Counted from the first letter of the stretch, positions 15,434 through 25,271 are shown. The stretch: DNA of 64,000 nt from Algivirga pacifica (GCF_039543525.1 NZ_BAABJX010000042.1:78319-142318); one strand, 5' to 3'. Program-made: numbers and translations. Notes: generated by a model not told the origin, from the letters alone.

Positions 15434-17713
15434 ATGAATAGAAGAATAGCGCTTGCAGCATTGCTGTTAGTCAACCTATTATGGTATGGGAATACCTATG
15501 CTCAGACCAAACGGGCGTTGCTTATTGGTATCAATTCCTACGAACATCACAACAAAGAAAATGGCGAATGGAAAAACCTTGAAGGGGCTGTCAATGATGC
15601 GACTTCTATGGAACGTATCTTGCGTCATAAGTATCGCTTTAAAAAGCGTAATACAAAGCTATTGACTACAGTGGAGGAAACGACTCGTCAAGGGATTGTA
15701 GAGGCTTTCCAAAAGCTTATTGCTGAGGTGGAAAAAGGTGATATTGTGCTGTTTTACTATGCAGGACACGGAGCCAGGGTGAAAAATAGTCTGTATGATG
15801 AAGGTGACCGTACCCATGAGGCTATCGTGCCTTCTGATGGAGCACTTTCAGTACATAATTATATCTTGGATGTTGAAATTAATCGCTTTTTGAGTATCGT
15901 GACAGAGAAGGGAGCACACCTGACAATGATCTTTGATAGCTGTCATAGCGGATCGAATACCCGGGCTTCAGTAAGTAGTGCTCAGTTCGTTAGCCGAAAT
16001 GGAGTTGATGCAACAGAAGACCTTAAGAGAGCTTTTAAGAAGCCAGGGAGCTTGGCGGATAAAGGAGGTTTGGTGATGGCTGCAGCGCTGGATAAGCAGC
16101 CTGCATTGGAGATCAAGGACCCTTCCTCAGAACTGTCAGCAGGTGCTTTTACGAATGCATTATTGAAAGCGATGCGTTCCGGAGATATCAATGAGCCTGC
16201 GGTATCTTTGTTTAAGAGAACCAAGGTGTTGATGCAGCAGCAAACAGGTCCTGCACAATACCCTGTACTGGAGGCAGCAGAAGACCGAAGAGGGGTACCT
16301 CTTTTTGGAATCAGAACAGCGGTAGAAGCAGTACCTGTAGCTGTGGGTATCTCCAAAGTCATTAAAGATAATAAGGGCGTAATCAAAGAGGTATGGATTG
16401 ATGGAGGGTATGCCGATGGTCTAGCCAAGGGAGATCGCCTGTATCAAGAAATTAGTAAACGAGAGCAGGTGGTATTAGAGGTGATCGGGACACCTACTCT
16501 GACTTCTGCAAAAGCTAAGCTAGTGGAGGGAAATACGCTGGATGAAGCCCAGTTGCTGAAAGTGAGTTCCCGTAGTTTTGGAGGGGAACACATTACTAAT
16601 GTACATATCCCTAAGGTAGAAGGAACCGAGAAGCAATTGGGGAAATGGGTAAAAGTGATTAGTGATTTTAAAAAACAGTATCCTGAAGTCAAGGTCAAGC
16701 ATAACAAAAAGATCACGCCGTCCTCCCTCTTATTGCATTTTGAGGAAGGGGATTGGGTAATGGAGAAAGTAGGGGGAGGAAAGTACCATCTATCAAAATT
16801 TTCAGTAGAGGCAATTCACGAAGGAATGCAACAGTTGGATGCCTTGAAAGATGAATTAGAGGTAAATTTTCCAGTGTTGTCGTCTATACAGCAGTCTATA
16901 GAGGAAGAATTGAAAAATGGGAAAGCAACCACAAAAATGGTAGAAGACCCTGCTCAGGCTCATTACCAATTGGTTGGACGCTTGGTCAATGGACAACTGG
17001 AGTATGCCTGGATTAGTATGAAGTATATGCAGGAAAGTTTTGAGAGTGCCGCTCCTGTAGCCAATATGATTCAGCGCTCAAGTTGGTACAAGGCCGATGA
17101 TAGAATAGGAGTGAATTTGTACATTGATTTGCTACAGCTCTCCAAGATTCGTTCATGGTTGACGCTGGAGTCTCCGGACGACCCCAGAGGATTCCCATAT
17201 TATCCTGCTTTAGTCAATGCGACGACCAATAAAGTCCATACAGACGAATATATAACAGAAGGAGAGGTTTATCATATTGCGTTGGTGAAAGATCAAGATA
17301 AGTTTACGCGATGGAACCGACAGGATCGCTATGTTTACTTGCTATATGTTGACTCTCAAGGAGGGAGTACGCTGCTCTATCCTCAGCTGCATGAGGGAAC
17401 CGAAAGTTTGGCGAGTGTAGCTTTGAAAGATCAAAACAATACTTATGTAGACCGAAAGTATATCTATAAAGATGTCCCTATTGAAGGGCCTTTCGGAGCG
17501 GATTACCTTTTCCTAATGACAACAAAGCAGCCGATTGCAGACCTATCGATTTTTCAGACTAATGCTATGCGAGCGGCTAATAAGCGGGTCAGAGTAAATA
17601 AGGATACTGAAACCCGTTTAAGGGGACTACCAATCAAGGTAGAAAATTATGTAAGTGCCCCTACCTGGTCAGTACACAAGGTGTTCTATATCTCTAAACC
17701 CAAAGCCCTGTAA
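15434..17713 (+). CDS. Secreted caspase-like (C14) protease with C-terminal DUF4384-type region
   Basis: I place the start at the ATG at 15434 rather than the upstream TTG at 15380, because the signal peptide MNRRIALAALLLVNLL begins there (cleavage probably after YAQ, residue 24). A caspase fold follows, with catalytic dyad His112 (YYAGHG) and Cys170 (IFDSCHSG). Residues about 620-750 resemble DUF4384, a domain often paired with bacterial caspases. The product should be periplasmic or exported, unlike cytosolic metacaspases. A paralogue follows directly, separated by a repeat; the N-terminal domains match closely and the C-terminal parts keep the same layout. Substrate unknown; bacterial C14 members usually cut after basic residues. 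Confidence 0.85.
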   Translation: MNRRIALAALLLVNLLWYGNTYAQTKRALLIGINSYEHHNKENGEWKNLEGAVNDATSMERILRHKYRFKKRNTKLLTTVEETTRQGIVEAFQKLIAEVEKGDIVLFYYAGHGARVKNSLYDEGDRTHEAIVPSDGALSVHNYILDVEINRFLSIVTEKGAHLTMIFDSCHSGSNTRASVSSAQFVSRNGVDATEDLKRAFKKPGSLADKGGLVMAAALDKQPALEIKDPSSELSAGAFTNALLKAMRSGDINEPAVSLFKRTKVLMQQQTGPAQYPVLEAAEDRRGVPLFGIRTAVEAVPVAVGISKVIKDNKGVIKEVWIDGGYADGLAKGDRLYQEISKREQVVLEVIGTPTLTSAKAKLVEGNTLDEAQLLKVSSRSFGGEHITNVHIPKVEGTEKQLGKWVKVISDFKKQYPEVKVKHNKKITPSSLLLHFEEGDWVMEKVGGGKYHLSKFSVEAIHEGMQQLDALKDELEVNFPVLSSIQQSIEEELKNGKATTKMVEDPAQAHYQLVGRLVNGQLEYAWISMKYMQESFESAAPVANMIQRSSWYKADDRIGVNLYIDLLQLSKIRSWLTLESPDDPRGFPYYPALVNATTNKVHTDEYITEGEVYHIALVKDQDKFTRWNRQDRYVYLLYVDSQGGSTLLYPQLHEGTESLASVALKDQNNTYVDRKYIYKDVPIEGPFGADYLFLMTTKQPIADLSIFQTNAMRAANKRVRVNKDTETRLRGLPIKVENYVSAPTWSVHKVFYISKPKAL

Positions 17714-17725
17714 TAAGGTGTATTG

Positions 17726-17803
17726 ATTGAGCTTCGTTTGTTCTTAGTTATTTCTAAAATTAATGGTTGAACCACTGAACATTATGAACGAGCGAAGCTC
17801 AAT
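17726..17803. repeat. Repeat family R, copy 3 (inverted pair)
   Basis: 17726-17743 (ATTGAGCTTCGTTTGTTC) and 17786-17803 (GAACGAGCGAAGCTCAAT) are inverted copies of each other at 16 of 18 positions. They carry the same core as the long arms of copy 1. It begins 12 bases after the first caspase gene. Confidence 0.8.
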
Positions 17804-17849
17804 TAAACAATATGAACAACTGATGAAGTCTAAAATTATACGATAAGAA

Positions 17850-20069
17850 ATGAGATACTTTATTCAATTATTATTAAGTACAATACTCTTGTTGGGAGGG
17901 CCTTTTTCTGCTTATGCCCAAACCAAAAGAGCATTGGTGATTGGTATTAATCAGTACCAGCCAGAGGGAGCCGTAGGGGTATGGAAAAACCTGGAAGGAG
18001 CCGTGACGGATGCGCAAGAAATAGCGACCTTGATGAAGGGGAAGTATAACTTTAATGAGTTAACATTACTGGCAACTCCAAAGGAAACAACAAAGGATGC
18101 TATTCAGCAAGCTTTAAGAAATCTTAGTCAACAATCACAAAAGGGAGACGTAGCTTTTGTATACTATGCGGGACATGGAGTGCAGGTGCCCAATAGCCAG
18201 TTTTATGAGGATGATAAGCGCCATGAGGCGATTGTCCCTTCCGATGCCAGAGAAGGAGAACATAAGTATTTTCTGGACGTGGAGATGAATATGTATCTGC
18301 ACGAGTTAGTGAACAAAGGAGTGAAGTTAGTGATGATTTTTGATAGTTGTCATAGTGGATCCAATACGCGTTCAGCAATGAGCAGTGCCAAGTATAATAT
18401 CAGAGCGATACCGGGAGCAACACAGGATTTGAATCGTAAGTTTACTCCTACAGAAAGTTTGGCAGCCAAGGGAGCGGTGATTTTTGCGGCAGCGGATGAT
18501 TTCCAGCCGGCAGCAGAAGTATTTGTGCCTCAGTATAAGCAAGTGAGAGGAGCATTTAGCTTGATGTTGGGACAGGTACTTAGAAATGCCTCTCCAGATG
18601 CGACAGTGGAGGATATCTTCCGAAAAGTGAAATCGTATATGGCGCATCAGTTAGGACCACAGCAAACGCCTTTGCTGGAAGCATCTGCAGAACGAAGAGC
18701 AAGAACATTGTTTGACCTGGGAGGAAAGGGAGTGAATTCAACCTTGAAAGCTGCCGTATTGAATGGTAGTAATTCAAGTCAGGTAAAAGTAGATGGAGGA
18801 TATGCCCTTGGGATACAGAAGGGTAGTAAGTTAGTGCTGAAAAAAGGAGGACGTTTGGTCGAATTGAAAGTAATAGAGCAACCTACCTTAACCACGTCTG
18901 TGGCTAGGGTTGTAACACCCAATGCTCAGGTAGCAACAGGGGACTTATTGGAAGTGGACCCTTGGAGTATTGCAGCTCCGAATCCTTTGCAGGTATACCT
19001 TCCTGAAGCGAGTCTAACGACAGAGGAGTTGGTGGCTGCGATTGTAGAAGCAGAAAGATTAAAACAAAATGGCGTGCAGGTCATCATGGATCGAGGGCTG
19101 AAAGTAACACCTCTTTTACTTTCTTATAATGGTGCGCAGTGGATATTGAATACCACTACCCAGCAGGCGATTCCTGTAGGGAAGCAGTTGAATGCCGATC
19201 AGGTGATAGGTATACTGCGACAGGTGAATCCTGCAATGGATCAGGTATTGTCAGTGAACTTCCCTCCTTCCCAGTTTTTCTGTGATAATCTTAGAAAGGA
19301 GATTAAGGAAAATGATAATATTAAGTTAGTAAGCGATCCGGCACATGCACATTATCAGTTGGTGGGCAGGGTACAGGATGCTAAGTCTTATTATGCTTGG
19401 GTGAATATGAAGTATTCTGGTCAGGGGCAAAATGCGGAGACTTCCTTATTGACAATGAAAACCACTTGGTTGCATTTGGCCAATATGAACAATATGTCGG
19501 CTGACTTATTTGTAGATTTGAAAAAGTTGATGAAGCTAAGAAGTTGGCTAACATTAGACTCTCCGGCTGATCCTGAGAACTTTCCTTACTATGTAGCCCT
19601 GAAAAGAGAATCGGATGGTAAGATTATCACTTCCGGAAAAACCTACGAAGGGCAGGAAGTACGAGTAGTATTAAGAAAGGATCCCGTATTGTATGATCGC
19701 TGGAACAAAGCCAACCGATATGTTTACGTTTTTTATATAGATGCGCAAGGAAAATCCCAACTGATCTTTCCAGCGGCTAGTGAGGATAGTGCAACAGGAG
19801 GAGAGGCATCAGCTCGAAATTTTGCTATGCAACAAGGGCGTTATGTAGAAGAGTATGACGTATTTGGAAGCCCACTCTCAGTATCAGCACCTTTTGGTGT
19901 GGAGCATTTGATTATGATGACTTCTAGTAAACCAGTACATGATATTGGTAAGTTTGAGGGGGCAGGGTTTGAAGAAGTAAGGGAGGTAAAGGGAGGTACT
20001 CGTTCCGCAGTTGCCAAAGATATATGGACGATACAGAGAACAACGGTTGAATCTGTACCCGTAAAATAA
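17850..20069 (+). CDS. Secreted caspase-like (C14) protease, paralogue of the preceding gene
   Basis: A 739-residue protein with signal peptide MRYFIQLLLSTILLLGG (cleavage probably after AYAQ). The catalytic dyad is His109 (YYAGHG) and Cys167 (IFDSCHSG). Many blocks are shared with the upstream gene, for example TKRAL-IGIN, WKNLEGAV, HEAIVPSD, RSWLTL-SP-DP and the FG-E/D-LI/FLMT segment near the end, so the pair arose by tandem duplication. It has the same overall plan: caspase domain, linker with beta-rich segments, DUF4384-like C-terminus. It is followed by a terminator. Likely periplasmic or exported. Confidence 0.85.
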   Translation: MRYFIQLLLSTILLLGGPFSAYAQTKRALVIGINQYQPEGAVGVWKNLEGAVTDAQEIATLMKGKYNFNELTLLATPKETTKDAIQQALRNLSQQSQKGDVAFVYYAGHGVQVPNSQFYEDDKRHEAIVPSDAREGEHKYFLDVEMNMYLHELVNKGVKLVMIFDSCHSGSNTRSAMSSAKYNIRAIPGATQDLNRKFTPTESLAAKGAVIFAAADDFQPAAEVFVPQYKQVRGAFSLMLGQVLRNASPDATVEDIFRKVKSYMAHQLGPQQTPLLEASAERRARTLFDLGGKGVNSTLKAAVLNGSNSSQVKVDGGYALGIQKGSKLVLKKGGRLVELKVIEQPTLTTSVARVVTPNAQVATGDLLEVDPWSIAAPNPLQVYLPEASLTTEELVAAIVEAERLKQNGVQVIMDRGLKVTPLLLSYNGAQWILNTTTQQAIPVGKQLNADQVIGILRQVNPAMDQVLSVNFPPSQFFCDNLRKEIKENDNIKLVSDPAHAHYQLVGRVQDAKSYYAWVNMKYSGQGQNAETSLLTMKTTWLHLANMNNMSADLFVDLKKLMKLRSWLTLDSPADPENFPYYVALKRESDGKIITSGKTYEGQEVRVVLRKDPVLYDRWNKANRYVYVFYIDAQGKSQLIFPAASEDSATGGEASARNFAMQQGRYVEEYDVFGSPLSVSAPFGVEHLIMMTSSKPVHDIGKFEGAGFEEVREVKGGTRSAVAKDIWTIQRTTVESVPVK

Positions 20070-20100
20070 ATCGTAAAGCATATTGTTTCTCTACAAAAAA

Positions 20101-20136
20101 GAAGGCTTTTCCTTTGTTGGTAAAAGCCTTCTCTTA
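20101..20136 (+). terminator. Terminator downstream of second caspase gene
   Basis: GAAGGCTTTT (20101-20110) and AAAAGCCTTC (20122-20131) form a 10-bp perfect stem with an 11-base loop, followed by a T-rich tract. Confidence 0.88.
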
Positions 20137-20217
20137 TTTTTATTAAAAAAAGTTTTAAAAATTTAACCATCGCAATTTTTGTTAAATTCTTGAGGCTATT
20201 ATCAGTATAGTGAATGG

Positions 20218-20328
20218 AGTTGAATGTTTGATGAACTTGAAAAAACAATTCAACAGTTGGATTTATGTGAAGTGTTGGAATTTAATGATTCAACAGGGTT
20301 GGTAATTTGGCAGTTTAAGATTCAACAT
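20218..20328. repeat. Degenerate repeat family R region, copy 4
   Basis: Contains AGTTGAATGTTTGATGAAC, CAATTCAACAG, GTTGGAATTTAATGATTCAAC and GATTCAACATTA. It has the TTGAAT/ATTCAA vocabulary of the family without a clean core. It lies just upstream of the lipoprotein gene start. Confidence 0.5.
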
Positions 20329-20334
20329 TAATGA

Positions 20335-21156
20335 ATGAAACACGATAAGATGATGAAAAGCGTTAGATGGTATCTGTTTTTGGTGGCGTTGATGATGGGG
20401 TGCTTTGGTCCAACCCCAGAAAAACCCCTCTATCAAGTCGATAAAGAGCACTTAAAGGATATAGAAGGGGCTTACCTGCCTGTCAATTTTATTGATCGTT
20501 TGAAGAATACGAAGTCAGCATATGAAGCATCGGATGAGCTTTCTCACGTTTCAGAGTTACTTATTATTGGAGAGGTTCCCAAGGAAGGAGCATTCCCTGT
20601 TGATGGTGGATGGGGGAATTTTGAGGGAATTAATTTGTCTTTTACCGTAAATGACCAAGAAAGGTTTGTGACTTTATATGATTCTGTGATGAATATGTGG
20701 ATGATCGTTAATCAGCAGAAAGGAGCTCCTCAGATTACCTTGATTGATAGTTTGGATAATACCAGAATGCAAAGAGTCTATACTACAGAAGAATATCTGA
20801 ATAATGGAGAAGGAAACAACCTGAATGTGGTGAACTATTTTGTTAATGAGCAAGTTATGAGAGGCGTGTATGAAACGGAGAAAGGAAGGCTCATTCGTTT
20901 GTATGCCGATGGTCGTATACAAGGACTTCAAGATTTCACAAACTATTATGTATTTACGACTTTTTCAGGAGAGCTTCCTCCAGATGATGTGCTTCAGGTT
21001 TCAGGTCCTAATCGTGAAGCAGTATTTGTATACCGATTTTCTGACGAACAGTTGTACTTGAAGGAAGTTGAAATTATTGAAGATTTAGGCTCTCCTTACG
21101 GGGGATTAAAGATTATAGAGACAGGTGTGGAGTATCACTTAAAGAAAGTGAAGTGA
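20335..21156 (+). CDS. Putative lipoprotein of unknown function
   Basis: A 273-residue protein with a basic N-terminus, hydrophobic stretch and lipobox LMMGC, so probably lipid-anchored. The start could equally be the ATG at 20350 or 20353, which still leaves a full signal. The mature part is beta-rich and acidic with no motif I recognise. It follows the caspase genes but is separated from them by a terminator and a repeat, so it need not be functionally linked. Confidence 0.7.
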   Translation: MKHDKMMKSVRWYLFLVALMMGCFGPTPEKPLYQVDKEHLKDIEGAYLPVNFIDRLKNTKSAYEASDELSHVSELLIIGEVPKEGAFPVDGGWGNFEGINLSFTVNDQERFVTLYDSVMNMWMIVNQQKGAPQITLIDSLDNTRMQRVYTTEEYLNNGEGNNLNVVNYFVNEQVMRGVYETEKGRLIRLYADGRIQGLQDFTNYYVFTTFSGELPPDDVLQVSGPNREAVFVYRFSDEQLYLKEVEIIEDLGSPYGGLKIIETGVEYHLKKVK

Positions 21157-21186
21157 TTTTACTCCAAATTCCACTCTATGGAATGT

Positions 21187-21194
21187 TATCTTTG
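21187..21194 (+). promoter_or_regulatory. Bacteroidota -7-like box TATCTTTG
   Basis: An exact match to TAnnTTTG, 257 bases before the sulfite reductase start. A well-spaced -33 TTTG is not visible, so this is only a candidate. A small ATTCCA-CTCTA-TGGAAT hairpin (21168-21184) precedes it. Confidence 0.25.
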
Positions 21195-21450
21195 TATGAT
21201 AAATTGTTGTAAAGAAACCTTTTTATAGTTTTTATTTCTGTTTAACCTTTTTTACTATCCTATTACCCTTATAGGTTTTGTATTTAAATGATAAAAGTAT
21301 TTACTTTACAGCGTATGGTTAATGAAATTCATATGAAATACTAGCTTTTGTTAAATAGTTGATAAGTGTGGACTGCGCCAAGAGTATGACGCATTTATTT
21401 TTAAAATATAAAACTATAAACCCTATATAGTAAGTAGAGTATAAAGCATT

Positions 21451-23577
21451 ATGAGAAGTTTTAGAACTGAACTAGAGGATCCAGTAGTAGAGCAGGATAT
21501 TCTTGACCTGGAAAAAAAAATAGCCTTATTTCATGAAGGTAAAATTGATGATGAGAAGTTTCGTAGCCTTAGGTTAGCTCGTGGAGTTTATGGGCAAAGA
21601 CAGCCAGGGGTGCAGATGATTCGTATCAAGATTCCTTTTGGGAAATTGACTGTACGTCAGTTGCGTAGAATTTGTGAGGTGTCGGATGAGTACTCAACAG
21701 GGAACTTGCACATTACAACCCGTCAGGATATACAGATCCATTATGTAAGCTTGGATCGTACGCCAGAGCTATGGGCAGAATTGGAGCGTGATCAAATTAC
21801 ACTTAGAGAAGCTTGTGGAAATACGGTAAGGAATATTACAGCCTCAGCTTCTGCGGGTGTAGACCCAAAGGAAGCATTTGATGTGTCTCCTTATGCCTAT
21901 GAGTTGTTTGAGTACTTTTTGAGAAATCCTATATGTCAGGAGATGGGACGTAAGTTCAAGATTGCATTTTCTGCCAATGAGGAAGATTCAGCCTTGTCGT
22001 TGATCCATGATTTAGGAGTAATTCCAAAAGTAAAGGTGATTGACGGGAAAGAAGTTCGAGGTTTTAAAGTATTGATAGGGGGTGGCTTAGGAGCACAACC
22101 TTCTTTAGCAGAAGTGGCTTATGAATTTTTGGAGGAAGATCAACTGATCCCATTCTCGGAAGCCTTGGTTAGAGTTTTTGATCGTTACGGAGAGCGTAAC
22201 AGAAGAACGAAGGCACGTCTAAAGTTCTTGATGCAAGATCTAGGGAAGGAAGGTTTATTGAAGCTGATTGAAGAGGAATGGCCTTCAGTAGCGAATAAAT
22301 CTAAGCTGATTGATCGCAACGCAGGAAAAGCAGCGGATGTGGTATTCTCAGAACAATACGGGAAGTATCAGGCAATAGCTGAAGAGGTAGTTGATCAGAA
22401 GAAGTTTGAGTTGTGGAAGGAAACAAATGTTTTCCAGCAAAAACAGGAAGGATATGTAGGGGTATACCTTCGTATTCAGTTAGGAAATATGACCACGGCT
22501 ACGGCACGTAAGTTGGCTGAGATCGTAGAACGTTTCGCTGCTGATGATTTGCGTTTGACGATTAATCAAGGAGGGATGCTTCGTTATGTAAAAGAAGATA
22601 GCTTGCCTCGATTATTCAATGCTTTGGATACCCTAGGGTTTGCTAACCCAGGATTTGATTCCATTGCTGATATAACGGCTTGTCCAGGTACGGATACTTG
22701 TAACTTAGGAATTTCAAGTAGTACAGGAATTGCAAAGGCATTGGAAGATGTTATTGCAACGGAATATCCGGAGTTGGTAAAAGATACACAACTAAGCATT
22801 AAGATTAGTGGCTGTCCGAATGCTTGTGGGCAGCACAGTATAGCTAGTATTGGTTTCCATGGTAGCTCTCAGAAAAATAGAGCCAATAAAATGGTTTTCC
22901 CGGCATTGCAGGTATTGTTGGGTGGTGGTATTGATGGTGATGGAGCAGGACGTGTTGCTGATAAGGTCATCAAGGTACCAAGTAAGAGAGGACTGGATGT
23001 TTTGAGATACGTACTAGATGATTACGATACCAACGCCAATGAAGGAGAATACTTTGTAGATTATTATGGTCGCCAAGGTAAAGAGTACTTCTATGAGCTA
23101 TTGAAGCCTTTGGCAGATGTGTCGACATTAGAGCCTGCCGATTATATCGACTGGGGAAGTGAGGGCAAGTTTGAGGTACACAAGGCTGTAGGTGAGTGTG
23201 CCGGAGTTATTATTGACTTGGTACAAACGCTGATCTACGAAACGGAAGAGAAAATGGAATGGGCAGAACAAGCGTTGGCTGCTGAAAAATATGCAGATGC
23301 TATCTACCATGCTTACAACGTTATGGTGAATGGAGCCAAAGCATTATTGCTATCGGAAGATGTGAAGTTGAATACACAGAAGAAGGTGATTGAGGCATTC
23401 GATGAAAAGCTGGTAGCAGCAGGAGCATTTAAGGTTGCTGAAGGTACTTTTGAAGATCAAGTACTACAGATCAATAAAGAAGAACCTAATGCTGATTTTG
23501 CCCTTCGTTACGTGGCTTTGGCTAAAGGATTTTTGACACAGGTACAGGCTTATAGAAGTAACCTGCAAGAAGCCTAA
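21451..23577 (+). CDS. Siroheme [4Fe-4S] sulfite/nitrite reductase with C-terminal HEPN domain
   Basis: A 708-residue assimilatory reductase that reduces sulfite to sulfide (or nitrite to ammonia) by six electrons. It has two ferredoxin-like repeats plus the siroheme/cluster motif C411-x5-C417 (TACPGTDTC) and C455-x3-C459 (SGCPNACG). Substrate-side residues appear in TRQDIQIHYV. From about residue 575 the protein is helical and resembles HEPN (AIYHAYNVMVNGAKALL). This fusion is known among Bacteroidota reductases. The siroheme genes cobA and a CysG-N-like gene follow, which supports sulfite assimilation. Confidence 0.88.
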   Translation: MRSFRTELEDPVVEQDILDLEKKIALFHEGKIDDEKFRSLRLARGVYGQRQPGVQMIRIKIPFGKLTVRQLRRICEVSDEYSTGNLHITTRQDIQIHYVSLDRTPELWAELERDQITLREACGNTVRNITASASAGVDPKEAFDVSPYAYELFEYFLRNPICQEMGRKFKIAFSANEEDSALSLIHDLGVIPKVKVIDGKEVRGFKVLIGGGLGAQPSLAEVAYEFLEEDQLIPFSEALVRVFDRYGERNRRTKARLKFLMQDLGKEGLLKLIEEEWPSVANKSKLIDRNAGKAADVVFSEQYGKYQAIAEEVVDQKKFELWKETNVFQQKQEGYVGVYLRIQLGNMTTATARKLAEIVERFAADDLRLTINQGGMLRYVKEDSLPRLFNALDTLGFANPGFDSIADITACPGTDTCNLGISSSTGIAKALEDVIATEYPELVKDTQLSIKISGCPNACGQHSIASIGFHGSSQKNRANKMVFPALQVLLGGGIDGDGAGRVADKVIKVPSKRGLDVLRYVLDDYDTNANEGEYFVDYYGRQGKEYFYELLKPLADVSTLEPADYIDWGSEGKFEVHKAVGECAGVIIDLVQTLIYETEEKMEWAEQALAAEKYADAIYHAYNVMVNGAKALLLSEDVKLNTQKKVIEAFDEKLVAAGAFKVAEGTFEDQVLQINKEEPNADFALRYVALAKGFLTQVQAYRSNLQEA

Positions 23578-23617
23578 AAGTCTAGTGGGCTAAATACTAA
23601 GTTTTTAGATAAAGGAG

Positions 23618-23730
23618 AAAGGAAGAAGGATAGATAAAGGAAGGGGATTTCCTGTAGTCGCCCTGACGAAAGGATAAAGGCATAGGAGCCTCTGGATAAT
23701 AATCCTTCATCCTTCTTCCTTAAACCCTTT
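23618..23730. repeat. GATAAAG-type heptads in inverted arrangement
   Basis: GATAAAG, GAGAAAG, GAAGAAG and GATAGAT follow one another from 23618 to 23645. The other side, about 23698-23730 (CCTTCATCCTTCTTCC), is a loose inverted copy. In between is a GTCGCCC fragment resembling half of the GGGCGACC hairpin. It lies in the spacer between the reductase and cobA. Confidence 0.6.
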
Positions 23731-23813
23731 GAAAGTAGGACTTAACTGTAAGTTTACTTGACGTTTAGTCTGCTAGCAATAAAGTACATTTTTTATACCG
23801 TCTAAGAAGTATT

Positions 23814-24587
23814 ATGATTAAGGAAAATGAACACCCAAAGTTAACACTGGTTGGCGCAGGTATTGGTGATCCGGATTTGATTACACTAAAGGGAATCAAA
23901 GCGTTGAAGCAAGCAAAGGTGGTTTTGTATGACGCTTTGGTAAGCGAAGAGTTGTTGGAGTATGCCTCTCCAGAAGCAGAATTGGTATTCGTAGGGAAGC
24001 GGGTTGGAATGCATAGCTATAAGCAAGAAGAAATCAATAAGTTGATCGTTTCTTATGCTTTTTCAAAAGGACATGTCGTTCGTTTGAAAGGAGGAGACCC
24101 TTATATTTTTGGGAGAGGACATGAGGAGTTGACTTATGCTCGAAAGTTTGGAATATCTGTAAATTATGTACCTGGAATTAGTAGCTCTATTGCCGCGGCA
24201 GGGTTACAGCATATTCCGTTGACACGTCGACATGTGAGCGAAAGTCTTTGGGTGTTGACAGGTACTACCAAAGATGAACAAGTATCTTCCGATATTCATT
24301 TGGCTGCCAAATCAACGGCAACTATTGTTATCCTTATGGGTACTCGCAAGTTACGTCAGATTATGGAGGTATTCGCTGGAGAAGGCAAAAGTGAGACGCC
24401 GGTAGCCATTATTCAAAATAGTTCGATGGCTAATGAAAAAGTGGTATTGGGAACGGTGGACACTATTGTAGAAGAAGCAGCGAAAGAGCAGGTGGCATCT
24501 CCTGCTGTTATTGTAGTGGGAGAGGTGGTACGTATGCATCAGCAATATCCTGAGAAACTTCAAGAGTTGGTCGCACAAGCGGTGTAG
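23814..24587 (+). CDS. cobA: Uroporphyrinogen-III C-methyltransferase
   Basis: A 257-residue SUMT that methylates uroporphyrinogen III twice with SAM to precorrin-2, the first step to siroheme. The family blocks are VGAGIGDPDLITLKG, VRLKGGDPYIFGRGHEE, VPGISSSIAAAG and an altered IPLTRRHVSES where IPLTHR is more common. The length equals stand-alone CobA rather than the three-activity CysG. It lies between the sulfite reductase and the precorrin-2 dehydrogenase gene, which supply the use and the next step. Confidence 0.93.
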   Translation: MIKENEHPKLTLVGAGIGDPDLITLKGIKALKQAKVVLYDALVSEELLEYASPEAELVFVGKRVGMHSYKQEEINKLIVSYAFSKGHVVRLKGGDPYIFGRGHEELTYARKFGISVNYVPGISSSIAAAGLQHIPLTRRHVSESLWVLTGTTKDEQVSSDIHLAAKSTATIVILMGTRKLRQIMEVFAGEGKSETPVAIIQNSSMANEKVVLGTVDTIVEEAAKEQVASPAVIVVGEVVRMHQQYPEKLQELVAQAV

Positions 24588-24624
24588 TACCCATTGTAAT
24601 TTTATCTTAGACTGTATACATTTA

Positions 24625-24663
24625 AAGGTTTACTGCTAGTCGTAGTGGTAAACCTTCTTTTTT
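24625..24663 (+). terminator. Terminator after cobA
   Basis: AAGGTTTAC (24625-24633) pairs with GTAAACCTT (24648-24656), followed by a C and six T. The last siroheme gene, starting at 24687, may therefore depend on read-through or its own promoter. Confidence 0.82.
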
Positions 24664-24686
24664 ATAACTAATAGATCGTTATACCA

Positions 24687-25271
24687 ATGAATTATTTATT
24701 TCCAGTTTTCTTGAAATTAGAGCACCTCAATACCTTAGTAGTAGGTGGAGGAAATGTTGGCGAAGAAAAGCTTTCAGCTATTCTTAGGAATAGTCCGAAA
24801 GCAAAGGTGACAGTAGTAGCTACTTACTTTAAAGAAGAAGTAGTTGAATTAGCAAAGAAGCATACTACCGTGACGCTGGAGGAACGCTCTTTTGAGTATG
24901 ATGACTTAGAGGGCAAGCAAGTTGTGATTTTAGCAACTGACAATAGAGCATTACACGAGGAAATTAAGGCTGAAACCAGTCAAAGAGGGATTTTGACTAA
25001 TGTAGCGGATACTCCTGATCTTTGTGATTTTTATTTGGGATCTGTAGTGCAGAAAGGAGATTTGAAAATAGGTATTTCTACCAATGGTAAGTCTCCTACG
25101 TTAGCTAAAAGAATTCGTGAGTACCTGGAAGAAGCGTTGCCGGATGAGATTCAGGAACTGATGGATGGCTTGACTGCTTTCAGAAATCAACTGAAAGGTG
25201 ATTTTGCTGTAAAGGTAAAAGAACTAAATGCCTTAACTCAGAAAGTAATGAAGTCTAAAAAAGTACAATAA
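24687..25271 (+). CDS. Precorrin-2 dehydrogenase / sirohydrochlorin ferrochelatase (CysG N-terminal type)
   Basis: A 194-residue homologue of Met8 and the CysG N-terminus. It oxidises precorrin-2 with NAD and inserts Fe2+ to give siroheme. Seen are the NAD-binding VVGGGNVGEEK near residue 18, a conserved D-region around LATDNRALH, and GISTNGKSPTLAKRIREYLE. With cobA upstream it completes siroheme synthesis for the reductase at 21451. Confidence 0.92.
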   Translation: MNYLFPVFLKLEHLNTLVVGGGNVGEEKLSAILRNSPKAKVTVVATYFKEEVVELAKKHTTVTLEERSFEYDDLEGKQVVILATDNRALHEEIKAETSQRGILTNVADTPDLCDFYLGSVVQKGDLKIGISTNGKSPTLAKRIREYLEEALPDEIQELMDGLTAFRNQLKGDFAVKVKELNALTQKVMKSKKVQ

